A stretch of 54,504 nucleotides of DNA from positions 1 through 54,504 of the forward strand of contig NZ_LZJN01000167.1 of the NCBI RefSeq assembly GCF_001667735.1, in the 5' to 3' direction. The DNA is from Mycobacterium sp. E183 (GTDB lineage: Bacteria > Actinomycetota > Actinomycetes > Mycobacteriales > Mycobacteriaceae). Positions within the stretch are counted from its first letter, which is position 1; each line of letters opens with the position of its first letter. This document shows positions 16,288-23,751 of the stretch, piece by piece. The translations under genes and the position numbers were made by a program. Below the pieces are notes generated by a model. It saw only the letters and a list, made by a program, of their open reading frames with translations, searched no databases and had not been told where the DNA came from.

Positions 16288-17067
16288 TTGGTGTCAGCGG
16301 CGACGAGCCTGTTGGACCGTCCAACGGGTGCCGACCAGTTGGCTTGCTTTCTGGCAAGCCCGGTGGCGCTTGCAGCGCCGTCCGGCGACACCGCAGCGGA
16401 AGGGACCGGGGTAATCGACATGGCCGACACAGACGGCGCGACAGCACAGGAGATTCCCGATCCCGGCCCGCCCGAGACGGACGCGGAGCTGATGGCGCGC
16501 TTCGAGCGCGACGCGATCCCCCTGCTGGACCAGCTGTACGGCGGTGCCCTGCGCATGACCCGCAATCCCGCCGACGCGGAAGACCTGCTGCAAGAGACGA
16601 TGGTCAAGGCTTATGCGGGCTTCCGCTCGTTCAGGGCCGGCACCAACCTCAAGGCGTGGCTGTACCGGATCCTGACCAACACCTACATCAACAGCTACCG
16701 CAAGAGGCAGCGCCAGCCGGCCGAGTACCCCACCGAGGAGATCACCGACTGGCAGCTGGCGTCCAACGCCGAGCACTCGTCCACCGGGCTGCGCTCGGCC
16801 GAGGTCGAGGCGCTGGAGGCGCTGCCGGATAACGAGATCAAGGAAGCGCTGCAGGCGTTGCCGGAGGAATTCCGGATGGCCGTCTACTACGCCGATGTCG
16901 AGGGTTTTCCGTACAAGGAAATCGCGGAAATCATGGATACGCCCATCGGGACGGTAATGTCACGGCTGCACCGCGGCCGCCGTCAACTGCGGTCGCTGCT
17001 GGCTGACGTGGCCAAGGAGCGGGGTTTCAACCGCGGCCACCAGGCGCACGAGGAGGTGTCGTCATGA
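16288..17067 (+). CDS. sigH: ECF RNA polymerase sigma factor SigH
   Basis: SigH directs transcription of thioredoxin, clp and other oxidative- and heat-stress genes. Region 2 (DAIPLLDQLYGGALRMTRNPADAEDLLQETMVKAYAGF) and region 4 (EEFRMAVYYADVEGFPYKEIAEIMDTPIGTVMSRLHRGRRQL) are almost the mycobacterial consensus. Two in-frame starts exist. The GTG at 16288 has a strong GAGGAG seven bases upstream and gives 259 residues. The ATG at 16420 (MADTDG) gives 215 residues, the usual SigH length. The 44-residue extension has coding-like third-position bias. Streptomyces SigR is made in a similar long unstable and short form, so both may be used. The stop overlaps the rshA start as ATGA. Confidence 0.95.
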   Translation: MVSAATSLLDRPTGADQLACFLASPVALAAPSGDTAAEGTGVIDMADTDGATAQEIPDPGPPETDAELMARFERDAIPLLDQLYGGALRMTRNPADAEDLLQETMVKAYAGFRSFRAGTNLKAWLYRILTNTYINSYRKRQRQPAEYPTEEITDWQLASNAEHSSTGLRSAEVEALEALPDNEIKEALQALPEEFRMAVYYADVEGFPYKEIAEIMDTPIGTVMSRLHRGRRQLRSLLADVAKERGFNRGHQAHEEVSS

Positions 17068-17366
17068 GCGAGTTGTCGGGCCCCGGCGACACGTGCCCCA
17101 ACGACGACGCTCACGGCGCCGTCGGCTGTGCCGAGGTGATTCGCCAGGTCTGGCTGCTGCTCGACGGCGAATGCACGCCGGAGTCCCGCGACCAGCTGCG
17201 CCGCCACCTCGAGGCGTGCCCCGGCTGCTTCAAGCACTACGGCCTCGAGGAGCGCATCAAGGCGTTGATCGCCACCAAGTGCAAAGGCGAGAAGGCCCCC
17301 GAGGGCCTGCGCGAGCGGCTACGGCTGGAGATCCGCCGGACCACCATCATCCGAGAGACGCGGTAG
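17064..17366 (+). CDS. rshA: Anti-sigma factor RshA (zinc-associated, redox-sensing)
   Basis: This 100-residue anti-sigma factor binds SigH under reducing conditions and releases it when its thiols are oxidised. The ZAS motif is complete: His48, Cys52 and Cys55 in RRHLEACPGC, with further cysteines at about positions 11, 22 and 37. The charged C-terminal helix (LRERLRLEIRRTTIIRETR) is typical. The ATG at 17064 overlaps the sigH TGA, ensuring coupled synthesis of the sigma/anti-sigma pair. Confidence 0.95.
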   Translation: MSELSGPGDTCPNDDAHGAVGCAEVIRQVWLLLDGECTPESRDQLRRHLEACPGCFKHYGLEERIKALIATKCKGEKAPEGLRERLRLEIRRTTIIRETR

Positions 17367-17372
17367 CGGGCC

Positions 17373-17447
17373 TCAGGCGTTGGGCCGCTTGCCGTGGTTG
17401 GCCTTGCTGTGCTTGCGGTCGCGCTTCTTGCGGCCCCGTTTGGCCAT
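17373..17447 (-). CDS. Large-subunit ribosomal protein bL37 (24 residues)
   Basis: This very short, extremely basic ORF encodes 24 residues beginning MAKRGRKKRDRKH and ending GKRPNA. It matches, as I remember it, the small protein bL37 found by structure determination of the mycobacterial ribosome. It is read leftward from ATG at 17447 to TGA at 17373-17375 and has GGAGG nine bases upstream of the start. It lies six bases beyond the rshA stop on the opposite strand and is easily missed because of its size. Confidence 0.88.
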   Translation of the reverse strand: MAKRGRKKRDRKHSKANHGKRPNA

Positions 17448-17642
17448 TTCGGAAAACCTCCGTTGATTGATCGAAACCGGGCGCCCGGCGCCCGTTAGCT
17501 TGCCTCACATTCTCGCACGGCCTGTCGGGGCCCCGTGCGCCGCGGTGGGCCGGGGGCCTGTGGTTCGATATACACCGAGCCTGACGGAAGCTAGATGGAC
17601 CAGCAGCCAGCCTGCGCAATGGCCGAAACGAGTGGGGTGAAG

Positions 17643-17858
17643 ATGGCCGAGGATGTGCGCGCCGAGATCGTGGCCAGCGTGCTCGAAGTCGTAGTCAACG
17701 AGGGTGACCAGATCGGCAAAGGCGATGTCGTGGTGCTGCTGGAGTCGATGAAGATGGAGATCCCGGTCCTGGCTGAGGTCGACGGCACGGTGAGCAAGGT
17801 GAGCGTCTCGGTGGGCGATGTCATCCAGGCGGGCGACCTGATTGCCGTGATCAGCTAA
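17643..17858 (+). CDS. Biotinyl/lipoyl attachment protein (TB7.3 type)
   Basis: This is a single 71-residue biotinyl domain. The modified lysine lies in the canonical LESMKMEIPV (about residues 36-45), flanked by the two symmetrical hammerhead halves (VVVNEGDQIGKGDVV and VSVSVGDVIQAGDLI). It would be biotinylated by BirA and act as carrier for a carboxylase encoded elsewhere, or be a stand-alone biotinylated protein as in M. tuberculosis Rv3221c. The ATG at 17643 is preferred over an upstream one at 17595, which would add a non-conserved N-terminus. It is followed after 51 bases by pdtaS. Confidence 0.93.
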   Translation: MAEDVRAEIVASVLEVVVNEGDQIGKGDVVVLLESMKMEIPVLAEVDGTVSKVSVSVGDVIQAGDLIAVIS

Positions 17859-17909
17859 ACCTTGAAGCCTTTCTTGTCCGCTGCCGGGGAATTGCCCGGG
17901 GAGTGAGCG

Positions 17910-19409
17910 ATGTCGACTCTCGGTGACCTGCTTGCCGAACACACCGTGCTGCCCGGCAACGCCGTGGATCACCTGCACGCGGTGGTGGGGGAGTGGCAGC
18001 TGCTGGCGGACCTGTCCTTCGCCGACTACCTGATGTGGGTTCGCCGCGACGACGGCATGTTGGTGTGCGTGGCGCAGTGCCGGCCGAACACCGCGCCCAC
18101 GGTGCTGCTGACCGACTCGGTCGGCAGCGTCGTCGCCGCCGACCGGCTGGCGCTCGTCGCCGAGACCTTCGATTCCGGCCTGGCGCAGCGGGATGGCGAA
18201 GCGGCGCAAGAGGATTCGTGGCTGCCCGGCCCGCACGTCGAGGCGTCCCCGGTGCGGTACGGGGGGCAGGTGGTGGCCGTGCTGACCCGGCATCAGACCG
18301 CCGTCGCGGCCGACCGCGCGTCCGGCCACCTGGAGACGGCCTACCGGGACTGCGCCCGGGATCTGGTCGCCATGCTCGCCGAGGGCACCTTCCCCGACGT
18401 GGGCGACGTGGTCATGTCGCGCTCCACGCCGCGGGCCGGCGACGGCTTCATCCGGTTGGACGTCAACGGCGTCGTCGCCTACGCCAGTCCCAACGCGGTT
18501 TCGGCCTACCACCGGATGGGCCTGACCACCGAGCTGGAGGGCCGCAACCTGGTCAAGGTCACGCGGCCGCTGGTCTCCGACCCGTTCGAGGCGCAGGAGC
18601 TGGCGGAGCACGTGCTCGACCTGCTGGCCGGCGGGCGCAGCATGCGCATGGAGGTGGACGCCGGCGGCGCCACGGTGCTGTTGCGCACGCTGCCGCTGGT
18701 GGTCGACGGCGCCAGCGCCGGCGCCGCGGTGCTGATCCGCGACGTCACGGAGGTGAAGCGCCGCGACCGGGCCCTGATCTCCAAGGACGCGACGATCCGG
18801 GAAATCCACCACCGGGTGAAGAACAACCTGCAGACGGTGGCGGCGCTGCTGCGGCTGCAGGCCCGCCGGACGGCCAACGCCGAAGGCCGGGAGGCCCTGA
18901 TCGAGTCGGTGCGCCGGGTCTCGTCCATCGCCTTGGTGCACGACGCGCTGTCGATGTCGGTGGACGAGCAGGTCAACCTCGACGAGGTGATCGACCGGAT
19001 CCTGCCGATCATGAACGACGTCGCGTCGGTCGACCGGCCGATCCGGATCAACCGGGTCGGCGACCTGGGCGTGCTGGACTCCGACCGCGCGACCGCCCTG
19101 ATCATGGTGATCACCGAACTGGTTCAGAACGCGATCGAGCACGCTTTCGACCCCGCCGCCGAGGAGGGCTCGGTGACCATCCGCGCCGAGCGTTCGGCGC
19201 GCTGGCTCGACGTCGTCGTGCACGACGACGGCCGTGGTTTGCCGGAAGGCTTCAGCCTGGAGACGTCCGACAGCCTCGGCCTGCAGATCGTGCGGACGCT
19301 GGTGTCGGCCGAGCTGGACGGCACGCTGGGCATGCGTCAGGCCCCGTCCCGCGGCACCGACGTGGTGCTGCGGGTGCCCATCGGCCGGCGAACCCGATTG
19401 GTGTTGTAG
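17910..19409 (+). CDS. pdtaS: Two-component sensor histidine kinase PdtaS
   Basis: This 499-residue soluble kinase is built, in order, from an N-terminal GAF-like domain (about residues 1-150), a PAS-like domain (about 165-280), a HisKA_2 dimerisation domain and an HWE/HisKA_2-type ATPase domain. The phosphorylated histidine lies in REIHHRVKNNLQTVAALL (about residues 290-307). The ATP-site boxes are VITELVQNAIEHAF, VVVHDDGRGLPEG and SLGLQIVRTLV. The partner PdtaR, an RNA-binding antiterminator, is encoded elsewhere. The ATG at 17910 has GGGGAG upstream. It ends before a hairpin shared with convergent whiB1. Confidence 0.95.
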   Translation: MSTLGDLLAEHTVLPGNAVDHLHAVVGEWQLLADLSFADYLMWVRRDDGMLVCVAQCRPNTAPTVLLTDSVGSVVAADRLALVAETFDSGLAQRDGEAAQEDSWLPGPHVEASPVRYGGQVVAVLTRHQTAVAADRASGHLETAYRDCARDLVAMLAEGTFPDVGDVVMSRSTPRAGDGFIRLDVNGVVAYASPNAVSAYHRMGLTTELEGRNLVKVTRPLVSDPFEAQELAEHVLDLLAGGRSMRMEVDAGGATVLLRTLPLVVDGASAGAAVLIRDVTEVKRRDRALISKDATIREIHHRVKNNLQTVAALLRLQARRTANAEGREALIESVRRVSSIALVHDALSMSVDEQVNLDEVIDRILPIMNDVASVDRPIRINRVGDLGVLDSDRATALIMVITELVQNAIEHAFDPAAEEGSVTIRAERSARWLDVVVHDDGRGLPEGFSLETSDSLGLQIVRTLVSAELDGTLGMRQAPSRGTDVVLRVPIGRRTRLVL

Positions 19410-19425
19410 GTGTGCGGCCGACACA

Positions 19426-19461
19426 ACAGCGCGGCCCCGACTTTCGTCGAGGCCGCGCTGT
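19426..19461. terminator. Bidirectional hairpin terminator pdtaS / whiB1
   Basis: ACAGCGCGGCC at 19426-19436 pairs perfectly with GGCCGCGCTGT at 19451-19461 around a 14-base loop, and extra CAC/GTG pairs lie beyond a bulge. It is placed between the convergent ends of pdtaS (19409) and whiB1 (19476). There is no T-run, which is usual for mycobacterial terminators. Confidence 0.7.
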
Positions 19462-19475
19462 GTGGTCTAAACCAG

Positions 19476-19730
19476 TCAGACTCCGCTACGGGCCTTCGTC
19501 CGGGCGTTGCGACGCTTGAGTGCGCGCCGCTCGTCTTCACTCATGCCGCCCCAGACGCCCGAATCCTGGCCGGTATTCAGGGCCCAGGAAAGGCAGTCTG
19601 TGGTTACCGGGCACCGATTGCAGACCAGTTTCGCGTCAGCGATCTGCGCGAGCGCCGGGCCGCTGTTCCCTACCGGGAAGAACAGCTCCGGGTCTTCGTC
19701 GCGACAGACCGCCTTGTGGCGCCAATCCAT
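19476..19730 (-). CDS. whiB1: Iron-sulfur transcription factor WhiB1
   Basis: WhiB1 is an 84-residue essential actinobacterial regulator. It holds a nitric-oxide-sensitive [4Fe-4S] cluster and contacts region 4 of the primary sigma factor. The four ligands are visible at Cys9, Cys37, Cys40 and Cys46, followed by the GVWGG turn (about residues 58-62). A basic tail (RRALKRRNARTKARSGV) binds DNA. The ATG at 19730 has GAGGAG about nine bases upstream. A 270-base space upstream contains a conserved CRP-like site at 19892-19907 and is otherwise comparatively A/T-rich, with no further gene seen. Confidence 0.97.
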   Translation of the reverse strand: MDWRHKAVCRDEDPELFFPVGNSGPALAQIADAKLVCNRCPVTTDCLSWALNTGQDSGVWGGMSEDERRALKRRNARTKARSGV

Positions 19731-19891
19731 AAGTTGTTACTCCTCACTGAGTGCGCAGCAAGGCGCACGGCCAATTTTCTTCGGCTGTTAACGCGTGCAC
19801 AAGAAAAGGGTCCGTACCCCTATCTAACTTTCTGCATGCAACCTTTCGATCGTTTCACAGGCCCAACAGAAGTCAATAGCGTGCGTTACCT

Positions 19892-19907
19892 CGTGGGCAA
19901 TCTCACT
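19892..19907 (-). promoter_or_regulatory. CRP (cAMP receptor protein) binding site upstream of whiB1
   Basis: On the whiB1 strand this reads AGTGAGATTGCCCACG. It fits GTGA-N6-CAC(G/A) and differs by one base from the site I recall upstream of M. tuberculosis whiB1, where cAMP-responsive Rv3676 binds. It lies about 160 bases upstream of the whiB1 start codon. Conservation of sequence and position supports function. Confidence 0.65.
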
Positions 19908-20001
19908 TTGACCGTTCCGTAGCCGGGCCATTACTCCGTTGTACTACACTGACTGGCCGATCTCGGAGAAAATATTCACCGCCCGGCCCCTTGGCGCTTC
20001 G

Positions 20002-20982
20002 TTATCGCAGCTCAGAGTGATTTTTTAGCGGAGGCGCGACGACGGCCAGCGCGTCCGGGACCGCCCGGAACGTCATGCTTTCGCGCACGCCGAGGTAATC
20101 GCCGTCGAACTGGCAGGCGACCGGGCCCCCGGCCGAGGTCACCCGCAAACAGGGCACGTCGTCCTCGGTGACGAGGTGGTCGAACGCGAACTTGGGCCGT
20201 TTGGCGAACATCTGCCGCACGATGCGCAGCGTCGGGATCGTCTTCATGCTCTTCGGCGCGAACACTCCCAGGCCCGACTCGAAGGTGCAGCCGGGATTGG
20301 TCCATACCGGCCGATCGTTGGCGAACGTCCAGGGGCTGGAGTTGGAGACGAAGACGAAGCTCACCCCCGGGATGGGTTCGCGGCCGGGCAATTCGAGCTG
20401 CAGCATCGGCTCGCGGCGCGTGTAGCCCCACACGGCGGGCACCGCCGCGCGGATGTAGCGCCACGCCGTGACCTTGCCGCCCTTGTCGCGTTCGGCCTCG
20501 ACCGCGGCGACCACCTCCGCGTCGACCCCCATCCCGGTGTTGAAGACCGCCCACCGCTCACCGCAGTCGATCAGCCCTATCCGGCGCCAGGTGTGGTGGC
20601 GGCGATAGTCGTCGATCAGCTGGATGAGCTGGTTGGTCGCGGCCACCGGGTCCCGCGAGATCCCCAGCGAGCGCGCCAGCACGTTCGCCGAACCGCCGGG
20701 AACCACCGCGACCGCAGGCACCGGGCCGGTGGGCCCGGAATTCGAGCCCGGACGGCCGAGCAGGCCGTTGACCACACCGCTGACCGTGCCGTCGCCGCCG
20801 TGCACCACGACCAGGTCGACGCCGTCCGCGACCGCCTTCTCCGCGAGTTCGGTGCCGTGACCTCGGTGGTGGGTGTGTTCGACGGTGAGCTCCAGGCGGC
20901 TCTTGAGCGCGTGCGCCAGCAGGTCGCGACCGGCCGGGGTCGTGGAGGTGGCGGTCGGGTTCACGATCAGCACGGCGCGCAT
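20002..20982 (-). CDS. Diacylglycerol/lipid kinase family protein
   Basis: This 326-residue protein is of the DAGK/YegS/sphingosine-kinase superfamily, which phosphorylates lipid hydroxyls with ATP. The nucleotide-binding motif HGGDGTVSGVVNGLL (about residues 60-74) and the PGGSANVLARSLG loop are intact. The C-terminal beta-sandwich ends in CQFDGDYLG, also typical. The orthologue in M. tuberculosis is Rv3218 as I recall; the lipid substrate is unknown. The ATG at 20982 stands eight bases after TAAGCT, so the transcript may be leaderless. It is divergent from the small membrane protein gene at 21062. Confidence 0.92.
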   Translation of the reverse strand: MRAVLIVNPTATSTTPAGRDLLAHALKSRLELTVEHTHHRGHGTELAEKAVADGVDLVVVHGGDGTVSGVVNGLLGRPGSNSGPTGPVPAVAVVPGGSANVLARSLGISRDPVAATNQLIQLIDDYRRHHTWRRIGLIDCGERWAVFNTGMGVDAEVVAAVEAERDKGGKVTAWRYIRAAVPAVWGYTRREPMLQLELPGREPIPGVSFVFVSNSSPWTFANDRPVWTNPGCTFESGLGVFAPKSMKTIPTLRIVRQMFAKRPKFAFDHLVTEDDVPCLRVTSAGGPVACQFDGDYLGVRESMTFRAVPDALAVVAPPLKNHSELR

Positions 20983-21061
20983 GATGCACGAGCTTATGCG
21001 GGCCGGTTAAGGCCGTGCTGTGGGGAACTCCCCCCGCGGCGGGGTGACTACGCTGACGCGG

Positions 21062-21511
21062 GTGACAGTCTTCCGCCGCAACCCCGGGGCCGCCCCGGCC
21101 GCCGTGCGCGGCGCCGGGCTGCTCGTGGCGTTGCAGGGGGCGGCCGGGCTGGTCATGGCGGTGGTGCTGGTGGTGCGGGGTGCCGCCGGGGCAGATCAGC
21201 GCGTGGTCAACGGCCTGGGCACGGCGGTCTTCTTCGTCGTGGTCGGGGCCGTGGTGTTGGCTGCCGGACGTGCGCTCATCCTCGGCAAGCGCTGGGGGCG
21301 CGGGCTGGCCGTGATCACCCAGCTGCTGTTGCTCCCCGTGGCGTGGTACCTGGCGGTCGACTCGCACCGGCCCGGCTTCGGGATTCCCGCGGGGTGCGCG
21401 GCGCTGGCCGTGCTCGGCCTGCTCTTCAGCCCCGCCGGCGTGCGGTGGGCCGGTGGCGGCGATCAGCGCGACTCGGCCAGGTCGGCCAACCGCGGGCCCG
21501 ACAGCCGGTAG
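21062..21511 (+). CDS. Small integral membrane protein (four helices), unknown function
   Basis: This 149-residue protein has four hydrophobic segments: AAVRGAGLLVALQGAAGLVMAVVL, NGLGTAVFFVVVGAVVLAAG, AVITQLLLLPVAWYLAV and AGCAALAVLGLLFSPAGV. A short polar tail (GGGDQRDSARSANRGPDSR) follows. It is the orthologue of Rv3217c as I recall and has no known activity. The GTG at 21062 is chosen because TACGCT ends exactly seven bases upstream, a leaderless arrangement; an upstream in-frame start at 21020 lacks such support. The last 49 bases overlap the 3' end of the acetyltransferase gene on the other strand. Confidence 0.85.
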   Translation: MTVFRRNPGAAPAAVRGAGLLVALQGAAGLVMAVVLVVRGAAGADQRVVNGLGTAVFFVVVGAVVLAAGRALILGKRWGRGLAVITQLLLLPVAWYLAVDSHRPGFGIPAGCAALAVLGLLFSPAGVRWAGGGDQRDSARSANRGPDSR

Positions 21512-21939
21512 GTGGTCCACTCGCTCTGCGGTTCACCGCCGACGCCGTCGTACAGGGCGATCGCGTCGGTGTTCCAATTCAGCACCGCCCAGGACAACCG
21601 CGTGTAGCCCTTGGCAAGGCATTCGGCCGCCAGCGTCGCCAGCAGCGCGCGCGCCAGGCCGCGACGGCGAAAGCGCGGATGCACGAACAGGTCTTCGAGG
21701 TAGATGCCGGCCGCGCCGTCCCAGGTGGAGAAGTTGAGAAACCACAGCGCCATCGCGGCGACCTCGCCGTCGGCTTCCGCGACGTGTCCGTGCAATATCG
21801 GGCTAGGGTCGAAAAGGGCTGCGGTGATTTGTTTTTCGGTGACGGTACATTGGTCGGCGGCATTTTCGAATTCGGCCAGCGCGCGAATCATTTCGATGAT
21901 GGCGGCGGCGTCTTCGGGTTTGGCGCGGCGAATGGTCAT
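21463..21939 (-). CDS. GNAT acetyltransferase, polyamine N-acetyltransferase-like
   Basis: This 158-residue single GNAT domain has an acetyl-CoA pyrophosphate loop of the form R-x2-G-x-G/A, as RFRRRGLARALL (about residues 94-105). The preceding strand, GIYLEDLFVHP, is strikingly like the YLEDFFV strand of spermidine/spermine N1-acetyltransferases. FENAADQCTVTEKQI near the N-terminus also follows that subgroup. Polyamine or another small amine is therefore a reasonable substrate guess. The ATG at 21939 overlaps the entC stop as ATGA, so this is the third gene of the gpm2-entC operon. Confidence 0.9.
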   Translation of the reverse strand: MTIRRAKPEDAAAIIEMIRALAEFENAADQCTVTEKQITAALFDPSPILHGHVAEADGEVAAMALWFLNFSTWDGAAGIYLEDLFVHPRFRRRGLARALLATLAAECLAKGYTRLSWAVLNWNTDAIALYDGVGGEPQSEWTTYRLSGPRLADLAESR

Positions 21940-23033
21940 CGCTTTACGTCCAATGCGTTGAGGATCGTGGCGAATTTCGTTGTGGTTTCCGCGACTTCCT
22001 CGTCGGGATCGGATTCGGCGACGATGCCGCCCCCGGAGCGGGCCAACGCGCTGCGCCGGTCCGCCGACAGCTGCGCGCAGCGGATGGCCACCACCCAGCG
22101 GCCGTCGCCCCGGGCGTCGCACCAGCCCGCCGCCCCCGCGTAGAACCCGCGGTCGCCTTCCAGCTCGGCGATGAGCTCGACCGCGGCCTTGGTGGGCACG
22201 CCGCCCACCGCGGGGGTGGGATGCAGCGCCAGTGCCAAATCGATTGCGGTGGTTGAGGTGTCGCGCAGGCGGCCGCTGATCGGCGTGCACAGGTGCCACA
22301 CCGCCGCGGTGCGGCTCAACTCGGGCTCGGCGGCGATCGTCAGCTCGTCGCACAGCGGCTCCAGGGCGGCCCGGATCGTCTCGATCACCAGCTGGTGCTC
22401 GTGCCGGTCCTTGGCCGAGCCGGCCAGCGCGGCGCCGTTCGCCGCGTCGGCGTCCGGATCGGCCGCGCGGGGGGCCGACCCGGCGAACGGCCGGCAGGTG
22501 ACCCGGTCGCCGGAGCGCGCCACCAGCAGTTCGGGGCTGGCGCCCACCAGCGCCGCCCCGGCGTAATCGTCGCCTGCGGCGGTCAGGTCGACCAGGTAGC
22601 CGTAGGCGGCCGGATCGGCGGCGATGAGGCGGCGCAGGATGACGCGCGCGTCCAGGGGGGCGTCGGCGACCAGCCGCAGCGCGCGGGACAGCACCACCTT
22701 GCTCAGCAGGCTGTCGGGCGCGGTGAGCTGATCGCGAGCCCGGACGATGCGGCGGCGGTAGGCGTCCGGCGGCGGGTCGGCGGCGGCGATGCGCACCGGC
22801 GGCAGCGGGCCCGTCGGCCAGTCCGGGGGGACGTCGGTGCGGCGCACGGCCTCGGGCGTCAGCAGCGCCGCGGGCCGGTCGACGTCAAAAGGCAACGCAC
22901 CCAGCACTATTGGGGCCAACCCTGACCTCAGGGCGTCCTGCGCCGCCGCCACGTCGCGGTAGCGCTCGCGCACCCCCTCGGCGAGCAGGGTTTGCTTCGG
23001 TCCGCACAGCGCGAACGGCGGTTGGGTGCTCAC
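21936..23033 (-). CDS. entC: Isochorismate synthase
   Basis: This 365-residue chorismate-utilising enzyme converts chorismate to isochorismate, the entry to menaquinone or salicylate-type metabolites. The general-base lysine region LLSKVVLSRAL (about residues 108-118), GASPELLVARSG, the FAGS-type loop and HPTPAVGGVPTKAA are present. ELEGDRGFYAGAAGW with its metal-binding glutamate and GGGIVAESDPDEE complete the signature. The GTG at 23033 overlaps the gpm2 TGA as GTGA. The mycobactin salicylate synthase MbtI is a different, longer protein, so a menaquinone role is likelier. Confidence 0.92.
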   Translation of the reverse strand: MSTQPPFALCGPKQTLLAEGVRERYRDVAAAQDALRSGLAPIVLGALPFDVDRPAALLTPEAVRRTDVPPDWPTGPLPPVRIAAADPPPDAYRRRIVRARDQLTAPDSLLSKVVLSRALRLVADAPLDARVILRRLIAADPAAYGYLVDLTAAGDDYAGAALVGASPELLVARSGDRVTCRPFAGSAPRAADPDADAANGAALAGSAKDRHEHQLVIETIRAALEPLCDELTIAAEPELSRTAAVWHLCTPISGRLRDTSTTAIDLALALHPTPAVGGVPTKAAVELIAELEGDRGFYAGAAGWCDARGDGRWVVAIRCAQLSADRRSALARSGGGIVAESDPDEEVAETTTKFATILNALDVKR

Positions 23034-23641
23034 CCGGGTTTGATCGCCTGTGGCTGGGCGGTCAGGCCGAGCGCGGCGAGCTGACGCACCCCGTGCTCGA
23101 ATCCGCACACCGCGAGGGAGCCGGCGAGCATCCAGAAGCGGCTGCCCTCGACGAGCGGCAGCTCCACCCAGCGGGTGATGACCGAACGCGAGAAGTGGCT
23201 GTGCCCAACGAACACCACGTCGCGCGAGTCCATGTGCTCCAACGCGAATGTGACGGCCTCATCGGCGCGGGCGCTGACCTGCGCCACGCTCTCGCCGCCG
23301 GGGCAGCCGTGCGTCCAGACCAGCCAGTCGGGCACGGATTCCTGGATCTGCGGGGTCGTCAGCCCCTCGTAGGCCCCGTAATCCCATTCGGCGAGCAGGG
23401 GAGAGACCTCGTCGACGGCCAGCCCGGCGAGCTTGGCCGTGGTCAGGGCCCGGATGCGCGGGCTGCTGACCACCAACGGGTCGGTGAGGTTGAGTTCGCG
23501 CAGGACGCGGCCGGCGAGCTCGGCCTGGACGCGGCCGGTGTCGGTGAGCTCGAGGTCGGTTCGGCTGGTGTGCTGGCCGGATTTCGACCACTCGGTCTGG
23601 CCGTGGCGGAGCAGTACAAATCGGTGGTTGTGCAGGCCCAT
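23030..23641 (-). CDS. gpm2: Histidine phosphatase family protein Gpm2 (acid phosphatase)
   Basis: This 203-residue branch-1 histidine phosphatase has the phosphohistidine motif LLRHGQTEWS (about residues 9-18) and the second catalytic histidine in FVGHSHFSR (about 152-160). Its length equals that of M. tuberculosis Rv3214, once named phosphoglycerate mutase 2 but shown biochemically to be a phosphatase, as I recall. It has no N-terminal signal. The ATG at 23641 begins MGLHNH. It is the first gene of a compact operon with entC and a GNAT gene, all joined by four-base overlaps. Why a phosphatase accompanies isochorismate synthase is not evident. Confidence 0.92.
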   Translation of the reverse strand: MGLHNHRFVLLRHGQTEWSKSGQHTSRTDLELTDTGRVQAELAGRVLRELNLTDPLVVSSPRIRALTTAKLAGLAVDEVSPLLAEWDYGAYEGLTTPQIQESVPDWLVWTHGCPGGESVAQVSARADEAVTFALEHMDSRDVVFVGHSHFSRSVITRWVELPLVEGSRFWMLAGSLAVCGFEHGVRQLAALGLTAQPQAIKPG

Positions 23642-23751
23642 ATCGATCGATTCTGCCGGACGACACCCCGGGGCCCTCGGCCGCAGCGCGGGGCGATCGA
23701 ACATGCCAGGATGGGCACTGTGACCGTGGCAACAAGGAGGGGCGGGCGCTA

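Noticed and set aside
17505..19424. A 639-codon minus-strand frame opposite pdtaS
   Set aside because: No recognisable domain, compositional shadow; it would also run through the biotinyl protein gene and the terminator.
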